A DNA stretch of 64,000 nucleotides. It comes from Flexilinea sp. GTDB lineage: Bacteria; Chloroflexota; Anaerolineae; Anaerolineales; Anaerolineaceae. Below are positions 1 through 8,649 of this stretch, one piece after another. The stretch spans positions 1-64,000 of the forward strand of contig JASBYO010000001.1 of the NCBI GenBank assembly GCA_029983925.1, given 5' to 3'. The notes beneath the pieces were generated by a model. That model ran no database searches. It had not been told where the DNA came from and worked only from the letters and a program-made list of their open reading frames with translations. Numbering within the stretch: position 1 is the first letter of the stretch; each line of letters opens with the position of its first letter. The position numbers were made by a program, and so were the translations under genes.

Positions 1-1
1 G

Positions 2-3000
2 ACAGATCTGAATCCGATCGCGGATAATACGACGCTGACGGTCACGAACTATTATGTCGCGCCGCCAGGAACGATCAACGCGAAGAAGGTCTGGTTGGGC
101 GGTCCGGATCCGAAACCGGCGGTAACGCTGACGTTATATCGGACTCCGGCGGGAAGCGCGGCGCCGGAAATTGTTCCGGCGGCCGATCTGGAAGCGGGTG
201 CGGGTTTGGCGACGGAGAATCCGGTGACGCTGAACGGAGCGCCTTGGGAAGTCAGCTGGAAGACGGCTTCGAAGGACGGAAACGGAACGGCTTATACCTT
301 TACGGTAGACGAAGGAGCGCCGCCGGCGAATTACGAAAAGTCGGTCAATAACGCGACGTTTACGGTAACGAATAAGTACGTATCGCCGAAGATCGAGGTG
401 ACGGGACGGAAGACGTGGATCAAGGGTCAGGTGCTGCGGAAGGCGGTGGAACTGGCGCTGTTCCGGTCGGCAGGCGGCGGGGCGGCGGTACAGGTACCGA
501 ATAACGAACTGCGGGATATAGCGGGATCGGATTGCGCGGGAGCGAACCCGGTGACGCTGACGCCTGCGGCGGACGCGGGAGAGCCGGATAACGTCAGTCT
601 GACGGCGAAGTGGTGCGTGGATGAGAACGACGCGAACGGGGAAGCGTACGCGTACGAAGTCAGAGAAGTGAGCGCGGCGGACGCGAACTGGGTGAAGGTT
701 GAAAACGGGCTGGAAGTGACGAACACGTTCCGGCCGGGGCTGTTCAACAACGACGGGAACCTGGTGATGACGAAGCGCTGGCAAGGCGGCCGGCCGGTAG
801 CGGTGACGTTCAAATTGACGCGGGAGACGGTCGGCGTGGCAGGATCGGAAGAAGATTTAGGTACGCATACGCTGACGGCTGCCAATGCGACAGGGGACCC
901 GAAGGTATGGACGCTGACGCTGCCGAATATGGCGGCGATGGACGAGATGGGACGGTTGTACGTCTATAAGGTAGACGAGACGCCGGTACCGGATCACTAC
1001 CGGAAAGAGATCGACAACGGACAGCTGACGATAACGAACGTCTACGAAGTTCCGCAGGCGGAACTGGAAGTACGGGTGACGTGGGAGAACGGGCCGGAAG
1101 GGCGGCCTGCGACGTCGGCGACGGTCACAGATCAGCATGGAACGACGTATGTCGTGAACTTCCCTGCGGGATCGGTTGCGAGCGGCGGAACGACGACACA
1201 GACGATCCGGGTACCGATGACGGATGCGGACGGGAACCTGTTGACGTACAAGGTACATCAGCCGATGGTGCCGGACACGTATACGGAGACGATCGACGAG
1301 CCGTCCGGGATCACGCTGACAGCGGCGGGGCCGAACAGCATCGGGGTAACGAACAAGTACGTATCGCCGAAAGCCGAAGTAAAGGCGCTGAAAGTATGGG
1401 CGAACGGCGAGACGTTGGCGCGACCGGAAATATGGTTTAAACTGTACAGGAAAATTGCCGGAGGCGCGGTAGAGGAAGTACCGTTGGCGGAAGCGCCGTT
1501 GAAGAAACTGGAAAACGGGGCGACGGAAGCGGTATGGACGAACATCGAGATGAACGCGGGAACGGGAGAAGCGTACGAGTTCATGGTGAAAGAAGTCGAT
1601 AGCGGGGGAGCGGATTACGTACCGGCAAACTACGCGAAAGTAGAGAACGGGCTGACGGTGACGAATACGTATGAACCGGCGAAGATCGACGTGACGGGAA
1701 AGAAAGTCTGGGGCTTAGGGCCGACGCCGCGGCCGACGATCTGGCTGAAGCTGTACCGGCAGGTAAGCGGAGGCGCGGCGGAAGAAGTGCCGTTGGCGGA
1801 AGCGCCGCTGCGGGAGCTGGCGGACGGGACGACGGAAGCAACGTGGCCGGATCTGCCGGGCGCGACGCTGCGCGGGGAAGCGTACGTATACACGGTGAAG
1901 GAAGTAACGGCGGCGGGGGCGGCGTATACGCCGGCAGGGTATGTGAAGACGGAGAGCGGGTTGACGGTAACGAACGCGAAGCTGAGCCGGCTGAAAGTGA
2001 ACCTGATTACGACGCCGCAGACATCGGAGCAGTTCGGGATAGAGGTCGGGAACGAAACGGACGTACGTCCGACGCACCGGCTGGACTATGACGGGAACGA
2101 TACGAACGCGCCGTCGACGTTCACGGAAGACAACCTGAATCCGACGCTGTACCGGATCAATATACCGAAGCTGGATCCGGAAGTATGGGCGGTGGAAGGG
2201 ATCACGTGCTTGATGAGGCCGTTGGACAGCGCGGACGCGACGCAGGAGGAACCGCTGACGATCGTACCGAAGCTGGATCTGTACGGGCAGCTGACGGGCG
2301 AATTCACGATACCGGAGATGCCTGTGGAGAAGGATATCGATTGTACGTACCGGCTGAGGAACAAGACGGCGGGGCGGATCATCGTGAAGAACATGACGTA
2401 TCCGAACGTGGCGATGGCAGGGATCCCGACGTACAACTACCGCGGAGAAGGCGTCGGATATAATCCGTTCGTGTTGTCAACGACGATGACGCCGAACGCG
2501 CAGGATGTCGTACCTGGAACGTATACGATTGGGCAGCAGAACGTAGAAGGATGGGTGACGATCGACATGATCGTGACGAGTTCGATCTTCGGAAGGCGTC
2601 CGGCGAAATACGGCGGTGACGGACGTATTAATGGGCCAATCTATGGCGCCGATCCGGCTGGCTTTACGGCGACGGGATGGGAATCGATCCGGACAGTTGA
2701 AGTGCTGCCGAAGGAAGAAGTGACGGTGACGTACGTAAACGTACCGCCGAATACGATCATGCTGAAGAAAGAGACGATCCCATCCGGGGTAACGGACAAA
2801 TTCGAGTTTGCGGGGATTCTGTCGGGGATGATCGGGGACGGGGAATACCTGATCCGAACGAACGTGGTGCCGGATGGGAAACAGCATCAGGCGATCGAGA
2901 TCTTGGGCGACGGCTGGACGAAGCACACGGTATTCTGCGTTGAGAAGGGAGCGGTCGGGCAGACGGAAACGCGGCCGGAATTCTACACGATGTCGGCGTA

Positions 3001-3628
3001 CTACGGGCTGGACGCGGGAGAAGTGATCCTGTGTACGTTTGTGAACCGGAAGTGGGGACACGACGAATTTCCGGATGTATACGACGACCCGATCGCGGCG
3101 CAATCTGCCCAGGTTGACGGGATGCCGCGGACGGGATACGCGCCGGGCAAGGTGACGGCGCTGCCGGCGCAGAGCGCGGCGAAGCTGTACAACGCGTCGG
3201 AGCTGAAGCTGACGGTGCCGGAGTTAGGCGTGACGATGCCGATTGTGGGCGTGCCGAACGTGAAAGGCGAATGGGACGTGACGTGGCTGAATCACCAGGC
3301 GGGGTACCTGCACGGGAGCGCGTACCCGACATGGGAAGGGAACAGCGTGATCACGGCGCACGTATGGGACGCGCACAACAACCCGGGTCCGTTCGCGAAC
3401 TTGAAGACGCTGAACTACGGGGACAAGATAGAGATCGCGGCGTACGGGAAAACGTACGAGTATGAAGTGCGTGAATCGAAGCAGGTGCTGGAATCGGACG
3501 TTGAGACGGTGATGGCGCCGAAGACGGGGACGTGGATAACGTTGCTGACATGCGAAGATTACAGCGAGCAGACGAACGATTACCGTTACCGGCGCGTGGT
3601 CGAGGCCGTATTAGTGGATGTGAAATAG
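2..3628 (+). CDS. CnaB-repeat surface protein with C-terminal sortase domain (5' end outside window)
   Basis: The reading frame is open from base 2, so the N-terminus lies outside the window; 1208 codons are visible. Six CnaB-type beta-sandwich repeats are seen, each with a K-x-W-like start, a Y-x-V-x-E strand and a closing VTN or ITN (near nt 38, 367, 719, 1033, 1350, 1660; a seventh VTN at 1969 opens a different region). Lys, Glu and Asn of such repeats normally form intramolecular isopeptide bonds. A sorting-signal-like MPRTG pentapeptide lies at nt 3122-3136. From about nt 3210 the protein is a sortase domain: ITAH (catalytic His at 3359-3361), TLLTC (Cys at 3551-3553) and a following Arg-rich RYRR strand. 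No transmembrane anchor follows. It probably forms an extracellular stalk or adhesin. The repeat and sortase calls are firm; how the two parts work together is inference. Confidence 0.9.
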   Translation, partial: TDLNPIADNTTLTVTNYYVAPPGTINAKKVWLGGPDPKPAVTLTLYRTPAGSAAPEIVPAADLEAGAGLATENPVTLNGAPWEVSWKTASKDGNGTAYTFTVDEGAPPANYEKSVNNATFTVTNKYVSPKIEVTGRKTWIKGQVLRKAVELALFRSAGGGAAVQVPNNELRDIAGSDCAGANPVTLTPAADAGEPDNVSLTAKWCVDENDANGEAYAYEVREVSAADANWVKVENGLEVTNTFRPGLFNNDGNLVMTKRWQGGRPVAVTFKLTRETVGVAGSEEDLGTHTLTAANATGDPKVWTLTLPNMAAMDEMGRLYVYKVDETPVPDHYRKEIDNGQLTITNVYEVPQAELEVRVTWENGPEGRPATSATVTDQHGTTYVVNFPAGSVASGGTTTQTIRVPMTDADGNLLTYKVHQPMVPDTYTETIDEPSGITLTAAGPNSIGVTNKYVSPKAEVKALKVWANGETLARPEIWFKLYRKIAGGAVEEVPLAEAPLKKLENGATEAVWTNIEMNAGTGEAYEFMVKEVDSGGADYVPANYAKVENGLTVTNTYEPAKIDVTGKKVWGLGPTPRPTIWLKLYRQVSGGAAEEVPLAEAPLRELADGTTEATWPDLPGATLRGEAYVYTVKEVTAAGAAYTPAGYVKTESGLTVTNAKLSRLKVNLITTPQTSEQFGIEVGNETDVRPTHRLDYDGNDTNAPSTFTEDNLNPTLYRINIPKLDPEVWAVEGITCLMRPLDSADATQEEPLTIVPKLDLYGQLTGEFTIPEMPVEKDIDCTYRLRNKTAGRIIVKNMTYPNVAMAGIPTYNYRGEGVGYNPFVLSTTMTPNAQDVVPGTYTIGQQNVEGWVTIDMIVTSSIFGRRPAKYGGDGRINGPIYGADPAGFTATGWESIRTVEVLPKEEVTVTYVNVPPNTIMLKKETIPSGVTDKFEFAGILSGMIGDGEYLIRTNVVPDGKQHQAIEILGDGWTKHTVFCVEKGAVGQTETRPEFYTMSAYYGLDAGEVILCTFVNRKWGHDEFPDVYDDPIAAQSAQVDGMPRTGYAPGKVTALPAQSAAKLYNASELKLTVPELGVTMPIVGVPNVKGEWDVTWLNHQAGYLHGSAYPTWEGNSVITAHVWDAHNNPGPFANLKTLNYGDKIEIAAYGKTYEYEVRESKQVLESDVETVMAPKTGTWITLLTCEDYSEQTNDYRYRRVVEAVLVDVK

Positions 3629-3647
3629 AATAAAAACCGAACTGATA

Positions 3648-3684
3648 AAAAGGGAGCCGCAGTAATGCGGTTCCCTTTATTTTA
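3648..3684 (+). terminator. Rho-independent terminator after the CnaB/sortase gene
   Basis: Arms GGGAGCCGC and GCGGTTCCC (one G-U pair) enclose a six-base loop and are followed by a T-rich tail. It begins about 20 bases after the stop codon. Confidence 0.85.
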
Positions 3685-3870
3685 ATCTGAGTAAGCTCGA
3701 TGATTCGATTGTTGGATTTCTAACAGAATATGGATGCAGATTCGGTTACGATGATTCTGAAAAATTTGAGCGCGCGCGGCGCGGCGATCGGTTTATACAG
3801 CGGGTTAATTAAACGATTGGCTTGGACGTTCTTATTCCGCGTCAGCGCAGCGTCATAAGGAGAGATGAAA

Positions 3871-5067
3871 ATGAAAAGGAATATCAAAGGCAACGTCAAC
3901 TGGATCGGTTATATTGATTGGGAGTTGGATTCGTTTCACGGCGACGATTATTCGATTTCGAACGGTTCGAGCCAGAACGCATATTTAATCGAAGAGGAAA
4001 AAACGGTTCTGATCGATACTGTTTGGCTTCCGCATCGATTCGAATTTATCGAAAATCTTGAGGCTGAAATCGATCTTGAGAAGATTGATTATATAGTTGT
4101 TAACCATGGCGAGGTCGATCATTCCGGCGCGCTGGTTCCATTGATGGATAAAATTCCGAATACGCCGATTTACTGCACGGCGAACGCCGTCAAAAGTCTC
4201 GAAGGTCAATACGGACGGCGCGGATGGAATTTTCGCGTCGTTAAAACCGGCGACAGCGTTGACATCGGTAACGGGAAAAAACTGATTTTTATCGAAATGC
4301 GCATGCTGCACTGGCCGGATTCGATGGCGACGTATATGACCGGCGAGAATATCCTGTTTTCGAATGACGCTTTCGGACAGCATTACGCAGTCGAAGAGCT
4401 TTTCAACGATAAGGCAGATCCTTTTTTACTGATGCGCGAGGCGATGAAGTATTACGCAAATATTTTGAATCCGTTTTCGCCCTTGGTCAGTAAGAAGATA
4501 CAGGAAATCGTCGGATTGAATCTGCCGATTGATATAATTGCCCCGAGTCATGGCGCGATTTGGCGCGATAACCCGCTGCAGATTGTCGAGAAGTATGCCG
4601 AATGGGCAAAGGCTTATCAGGAAAACCAAGTTACGGTTGTGTACGATACGATGTGGGACGGAACGGCGAAAATCGCTCATGAAATCGCGCGGAAGATTTC
4701 GATCCATTATTCGGATACGATCGTCAAAGTTTATAATATTTCGAAATCGGATAAAAATGAAGTCATGACCGAGATTTTCAAGTCGAAGGCGATTGCGCTT
4801 GGTTCTCCTACGGTTGGGAATAGCGTTCTCTCGAGCGTTGCCGGATGGGTTGAGTTTATGCGGCAGCTCAAATTCAGGAACAAAAAAGCGGCCGTATTTG
4901 GCTGTTACGGATGGAGCGGCGAGAGCGTCAAAATATTGAAAGAGAAGGTATCCGAGGCGGGTTTCGAAGTTGTCGGTGAGAGCGTCCGCGCGCAATGGAA
5001 TCCGAACGCGGATGATTTAGCGGCTGTTCCGGCGTTAGTCGCGGCCCTGATCGGCGCAAGCGTATAA
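3871..5067 (+). CDS. Flavodiiron protein (A-type flavoprotein, FprA/ROO-like)
   Basis: About 398 residues, the usual length for a two-domain flavodiiron protein that reduces O2 to water and/or NO to N2O in the cytoplasm of anaerobes. The N-terminal metallo-beta-lactamase-like half carries the di-iron ligands HGEVDH, then a His in MLHWPDS, Asp in SNDAFG and His in PSHGAIW. The C-terminal half (from about residue 255) is a flavodoxin domain starting VVYDTMWDGT, which binds FMN. No rubredoxin or reductase domain is attached, so electrons must come from a separate partner. An in-frame ATG at 3865 sits only two bases from the AAGGAG ribosome site; the ATG at 3871 has normal spacing and matches the family N-terminus. 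It is monocistronic. Confidence 0.93.
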   Translation: MKRNIKGNVNWIGYIDWELDSFHGDDYSISNGSSQNAYLIEEEKTVLIDTVWLPHRFEFIENLEAEIDLEKIDYIVVNHGEVDHSGALVPLMDKIPNTPIYCTANAVKSLEGQYGRRGWNFRVVKTGDSVDIGNGKKLIFIEMRMLHWPDSMATYMTGENILFSNDAFGQHYAVEELFNDKADPFLLMREAMKYYANILNPFSPLVSKKIQEIVGLNLPIDIIAPSHGAIWRDNPLQIVEKYAEWAKAYQENQVTVVYDTMWDGTAKIAHEIARKISIHYSDTIVKVYNISKSDKNEVMTEIFKSKAIALGSPTVGNSVLSSVAGWVEFMRQLKFRNKKAAVFGCYGWSGESVKILKEKVSEAGFEVVGESVRAQWNPNADDLAAVPALVAALIGASV

Positions 5068-5195
5068 TCGAAGGATTAATTGGTTGGGAGTCCGGCCCGT
5101 TTCCTTAACGCGGCGTCGGCTTCCTTGATTTTCAGCGAAAAGAACGACAAAGCGCGAAGGGACCGGTTCGGTATATTCTCACCTTTTTCGCCGAT

Positions 5196-5226
5196 TTGCT
5201 TGCAAATTTTGAAAATTTGGTATAAT
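5196..5226 (+). promoter_or_regulatory. Promoter of tRNA-Thr
   Basis: A perfect TATAAT at 5221-5226 lies 31 bases before the tRNA. The -35 element is either TTGCTT (5196-5201, 19-base spacer) or TTGCAA (5200-5205, 15-base spacer); neither spacing is ideal. Confidence 0.6.
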
Positions 5227-5257
5227 TCTAGGCGTTAAGGGAATATATCCTTGAGAC

Positions 5258-5330
5258 GCCAACATAGCTCAGCTGGTAGAGCAGACGATTCGTAATCGTC
5301 AGGTCAAGAGTTCGAATCTCTTTGTTGGCT
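5258..5330 (+). tRNA. tRNA-Thr (anticodon CGT)
   Basis: A full cloverleaf can be folded by eye: 7-bp acceptor stem GCCAACA/TGTTGGC, 4-bp D stem GCTC/GAGC, anticodon stem GACGA/TCGTC with loop TTCGTAA, five-base variable loop, and T stem AAGAG/CTCTT with TTCGAAT. The anticodon at loop positions 34-36 is CGT, reading ACG threonine codons, which are very common in this window. The 3' CCA is not encoded. A T-run starts two bases after the gene. Confidence 0.97.
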
Positions 5331-5392
5331 CTTTTTTTTTATCTTAACGCTTTATCTTCGCAGGTTCCCGGTCAAGGTTTGAAATCCAAAAG

Positions 5393-5420
5393 AAAAACAC
5401 CTCGGGTGGGAGGTGTTTTT
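5393..5420. terminator. Bidirectional terminator between tRNA-Thr and the GH25 gene
   Basis: Perfect 11-bp arms AAAAACACCTC and GAGGTGTTTTT surround a six-base loop, giving a T-run on either strand. It can end the tRNA transcript (+) and the lysozyme transcript (-). A wider 12-bp inverted repeat flanks it at 5359-5370 and 5455-5466. Confidence 0.85.
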
Positions 5421-5471
5421 CCTTGCAATGGTTTGGGTTTACCGATAAGGAAATCGGGAACCTGCGATTTA

Positions 5472-6215
5472 TTAATCCTCTTCGAGGAGGGTCTGATGAT
5501 CGTCGATCCAATTTTCCGATCGAATCGATTTATTCTGAACAAGCGGTTTTTTAGACAGTCCGAGCGAGTTCGCGTAGCGGTACAAATTAAACTCGTCTCC
5601 GTTGAAGACGTTCATATCGACGCCGTTCGATTCGACGCCGAAGAGGCGTCCGTTCCCGGTCGTTTTATACTGCCAGAAGCGCCAGCGCGGCCATGAGCCG
5701 ATTTTCGGCGTCCGCGACTTCGTATAATACCAGGCGATCCAAAGCTCTTTCGTCGATAGGAATTGGCTGAGCGGCGTGAGGCGCTGGATCCCGGCCAAGT
5801 TCGTATACAGCATTGGGAAAATCCCCAATTCTTTTTTTACCGTATTGATGAAGTCGTATACATGGCGCACGCAGGTATCGTGATCCGGCAAGGAGGGGTA
5901 ACCGTTGACGCCCGGACTTTCAAAATCGAAAACGGGCCGGAGTTCCCCCGGGTCGTTTTTAAGCAGGCTGGCAAAATACCGCGCCTGTTCTTTCGTCGAT
6001 TTCGACCCGTCGCGCATGTCGAAGAAATGATACGCGCCGCGTAAAATCCCAGCGTCGCGGGCGTTCGCCCAGTTCTGTTGGAATTTTTTGTCGTGCCAGA
6101 CGTTTTGACTGGCCTTGATAAACGTGAACGACGCTCCGGCTTTTTTCATTTTGCGGAAATCGATGGTTCCTTGCCAAAAACTTACGTCTGTTCCGAACGC
6201 GCGTCGCAATGCCAT
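5472..6215 (-). CDS. GH25-family lysozyme (N,O-diacetylmuramidase)
   Basis: 247 residues covering one glycoside hydrolase family 25 domain and almost nothing else. The start GTDVSFWQG (Asp10), the catalytic-type motif FDFES (Asp97, Glu99), the LWIAWY strand and the late W-Q-Y and VDMNVF motifs are all present. The enzyme would cleave the beta-1,4 bond between N-acetylmuramic acid and N-acetylglucosamine in peptidoglycan. There is no signal peptide, membrane segment or cell-wall-binding repeat, so export would need a non-classical route, lysis or a phage-like holin; none is nearby. AAAGGAA precedes the ATG at normal distance. The family call is secure; the role (wall remodelling, autolysis or domesticated phage endolysin) is open. 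Confidence 0.92.
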   Translation of the reverse strand: MALRRAFGTDVSFWQGTIDFRKMKKAGASFTFIKASQNVWHDKKFQQNWANARDAGILRGAYHFFDMRDGSKSTKEQARYFASLLKNDPGELRPVFDFESPGVNGYPSLPDHDTCVRHVYDFINTVKKELGIFPMLYTNLAGIQRLTPLSQFLSTKELWIAWYYTKSRTPKIGSWPRWRFWQYKTTGNGRLFGVESNGVDMNVFNGDEFNLYRYANSLGLSKKPLVQNKSIRSENWIDDHQTLLEED

Positions 6216-6280
6216 TTAGGTCGTTCCTTTCTTTCAGTCTGCCGTTATTGTTGCAAGAACCATACCGCTAAAACGAACTT

Positions 6281-6313
6281 AAAAAAATAAAGAACCTGAT
6301 ATGATTCTTTATT
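6281..6313 (-). terminator. Possible terminator downstream of recA
   Basis: On the minus strand the arms AATAAAGAA and TTCTTTATT form an A/T-only hairpin followed by a run of T. It is weak in GC but well placed after recA. A TATAAT on the minus strand at 6311-6316 overlaps it and may instead be the -10 of the GH25 gene. Confidence 0.45.
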
Positions 6314-6357
6314 ATACAACGGCTTTTGATTTTCGTGTAGGATAATCGGGTCAAATA

Positions 6358-7455
6358 TTAAATTTCGTCCCCATTTTCGCCATCTTCCGCTTCGTCCGAA
6401 AAACTCATAAACGGAATTTCGCCTCCGGTCGCCATCGTTCGAATCTCACCCTCGATTTCGGCGCAAAGCTCGGGATTCGCGCGTAGGAATTCCTTGGCGT
6501 TTTCGCGTCCCTGGCCGAGGCGCAGGTCGTTATAGGAGTAGAAAGCGCCGCGTTTGGTTACGATTTCGAGATTTGTTCCGAGGTCGATAATATCGCCGAC
6601 CTTGGAAATTCCCTCATTGTACATGATATCGAATTCGGCGGAAGTAAACGGCGGCGCGACTTTATTTTTAATAACGCGGACGCGGACGCGCGATCCGATG
6701 ACGTCGGTGCCGTTTTTGATCGAGTTGATCCGGCGGATATCGAGGCGAACCGAAGCGTAGAATTTCATCGCTAAACCGCCGGGCGTCGTTTCCGGATTGC
6801 CGAACATGACGCCGATCTTCTGGCGCAGCTGGTTGGTAAAGATGACGGAGGTTTTGGTTTGGTTGATCGCGCCGGAAAGTTTCCGAAGCGCCTGCGACAT
6901 GAGCCGCGCCTGAACGCCCATCGAAGAATCGCCCATGTCGCCTTCGATCTCGGAACGGGGAACGAGCGCGGCGATCGAATCGACGACGACCACGTCTACC
7001 GCGCCGGAACGGACGAGCGTTTCCGTGATTTCCAACGCCTGTTCGCCGGTGTCCGGCTGGGAGACGTAGAGATCGTTGATGTTGACGCCGATTTTTTGCG
7101 CGTAGACCGGGTCGAGCGCGTGTTCCATGTCGATAAAAGCGGCTGTGCCGCCTTGCCGTTGGGCTTCGGCGACAATATGCAGGCAGAGGGTCGTCTTTCC
7201 GGAGGATTCGGGTCCGAAAATTTCGGTCATCCGCGCGCGCGGGATCCCGCCAACGCCGAGCGCTAAATCCAAGGAGAGCGATCCGGTCGGGATCGCTTCG
7301 ATTTGCATGTGTTTCGCTTCGCCGAGCCGCATGATCGAACCTTCTCCGTAACGTTTTGAAATATCGGTGATCGCTTTGTCAAGCAGGGTGCGTTTGGCGA
7401 ATTGATCCAGGTCCTGCGTGTTGTTAATTGTCTTTTCTGAGCTTTTTCTTGCCAT
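6358..7455 (-). CDS. recA: Recombinase RecA
   Basis: 365 residues, typical RecA length. The ATP-binding P-loop GPESSGKT, the Walker B region [10 protein letters not shown], the L2-region motif TNQLRQKIG and the C-terminal FMSFSDE acidic tail are all present. It forms filaments on single-stranded DNA, drives strand exchange and triggers LexA self-cleavage. The ATG is preceded by GGAGG at proper spacing. It is transcribed alone from a recognisable promoter at 7512-7540 that contains a candidate SOS box. No recX follows, unlike many genomes. Nothing unusual is seen in the protein. Confidence 0.98.
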   Translation of the reverse strand: MARKSSEKTINNTQDLDQFAKRTLLDKAITDISKRYGEGSIMRLGEAKHMQIEAIPTGSLSLDLALGVGGIPRARMTEIFGPESSGKTTLCLHIVAEAQRQGGTAAFIDMEHALDPVYAQKIGVNINDLYVSQPDTGEQALEITETLVRSGAVDVVVVDSIAALVPRSEIEGDMGDSSMGVQARLMSQALRKLSGAINQTKTSVIFTNQLRQKIGVMFGNPETTPGGLAMKFYASVRLDIRRINSIKNGTDVIGSRVRVRVIKNKVAPPFTSAEFDIMYNEGISKVGDIIDLGTNLEIVTKRGAFYSYNDLRLGQGRENAKEFLRANPELCAEIEGEIRTMATGGEIPFMSFSDEAEDGENGDEI

Positions 7456-7511
7456 TCGTTCGTCCTCCGGGGCGTCTTTTTCAATCGTCGGGTTGCTGAA
7501 CCCTGTGAAAT

Positions 7512-7540
7512 ATTATAGTACGAATGTTCGGTCCGCGCAA
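7512..7540 (-). promoter_or_regulatory. recA promoter
   Basis: On the minus strand TTGCGC (7535-7540) and a perfect TATAAT (7512-7517) are separated by 17 bases, a good sigma-70 arrangement, about 57 bases before the recA start codon. Confidence 0.75.
7517..7530 (-). promoter_or_regulatory. Candidate LexA (SOS) box in the recA promoter
   Basis: The minus strand reads CGAACATTCGTACT, that is GAAC-N4-GTAC, one mismatch from the Gram-positive core GAAC-N4-GTTC. It lies in the spacer and touches the -10 element, where a repressor would block polymerase. The binding motif of this organism's LexA is unknown, so this is inference. Confidence 0.45.
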
Positions 7541-7647
7541 CAGGCGCGCAATCGGTTTGTTAATGATATCAAGAAATTATGATGCGAAATGACGCGGCGG
7601 CCGAATTGGTTCTTTTCATTGCGATCGAATTTCAAACAACCGGGCGG

Positions 7648-8649
7648 TTAAATTTGTTTTTTCCGCATCTTGCGGAAAGCTTCAGGCAGCATTTGCACGC
7701 CGATCGCCAGCAGCAGGATACCGCCTTTGATCGTATCGTTGATGAGCGGATTCAGCCCGAGCGCCGTGATGATTTTATCTATGATCGTGAAAGACATTGC
7801 GCCGAAGAAAACGCCGGAGAGGCGCCCTTTTCCTCCTGACATGCTGATTTCGCCGATGACCACGCCCGCAATCGCATAGAGTTCGTAATTCTTCCCGCTG
7901 GTTGCCGGATCGACTGAACCGACGTTGGCGACATATAGAAACGTTGCGAATCCGACTAATATTCCGCCGATCACGTACACGATGACTCTCGACTGCCAGA
8001 TATTGATCCCGGAGAGATGCGCGGCTTTTTCGTTCGATCCGATCGCGTAAACGCGTTTCCCGAATTTCGTGTTTGTCGTCATGTACGACATCAGGATAAC
8101 GACAAGGATAAAAATAATCACTAAATATGGAATTTGAAGGATGGGTACGGACGCGTTCCCGATTTTCCATAAATTTTGCCATTGATCCAGTTTCGCGTTG
8201 AGCTGATAAATTGTCCATTTATTAGAGTTCATGACGGTTTGCGCGATGGATCGGAACATCAGCATCGTCGCGAGCGTCACGATAAAGGCGGGCATCTTTA
8301 GCCGTCCGATCAGGAACCCATTGAAAAAGCCTAATAAGCCGCCGAAACCGATACCGAACAGCAGCGAAAGCGTGATGCTGTTCGTGCCGTTGAATACCGT
8401 CACTGTCAAACCGCCGATCAGCGCTAATTGCGATCCGACCGAAAGGTCGATGTCCCCGGTCAGGATAATTAATCCCATCGAAAGCGCGATAATCCCGATA
8501 ACGGCGCTGTGCCGCGGAATATTCATCAGACTGACCCAGGTTGTCGCGGAACCGTTGATAATTAGGAAAACGGTTAAGATAACGAGGAAGATAAGAACAT
8601 AGTTATATTTGTTCCAGATTTTGTTGCAGAAAAAATTTTTTGTTTTCAT
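7648..8649 (-). CDS. Sugar ABC transporter permease (RbsC/XylH type)
   Basis: 333 residues with about nine or ten hydrophobic segments, typical of the BPD_transp_2 family of ribose/xylose/galactose importers. The family motif region GRLKMPAFIVTLATM and the later GTNFGKRVYAIG-like loop (here NTKFGKRVYAIGSNE) and GKNYELYAIAGVVIGEIS are visible. It forms the membrane channel for the ATPase encoded just upstream, with which it overlaps by four bases (ATGA), so translation is coupled. It is the last gene of the operon. The substrate cannot be fixed from sequence; the neighbouring isomerase and dehydrogenase suggest a sugar or polyol such as an inositol. Confidence 0.92.
   Translation of the reverse strand: MKTKNFFCNKIWNKYNYVLIFLVILTVFLIINGSATTWVSLMNIPRHSAVIGIIALSMGLIILTGDIDLSVGSQLALIGGLTVTVFNGTNSITLSLLFGIGFGGLLGFFNGFLIGRLKMPAFIVTLATMLMFRSIAQTVMNSNKWTIYQLNAKLDQWQNLWKIGNASVPILQIPYLVIIFILVVILMSYMTTNTKFGKRVYAIGSNEKAAHLSGINIWQSRVIVYVIGGILVGFATFLYVANVGSVDPATSGKNYELYAIAGVVIGEISMSGGKGRLSGVFFGAMSFTIIDKIITALGLNPLINDTIKGGILLLAIGVQMLPEAFRKMRKKQI

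Noticed and set aside
1-3628. CnaB repeat region as a tandem DNA repeat or CRISPR-like array
   Set aside because: The periodicity is at protein level (about 310-355 bases) with diverged DNA; only short stretches such as the one encoding NKYVSPK recur nearly exactly.
5472-6215. GH25 lysozyme as evidence for a prophage
   Set aside because: No holin, integrase, capsid or tail genes flank it. The neighbours are tRNA-Thr and recA, so a prophage is not supported.
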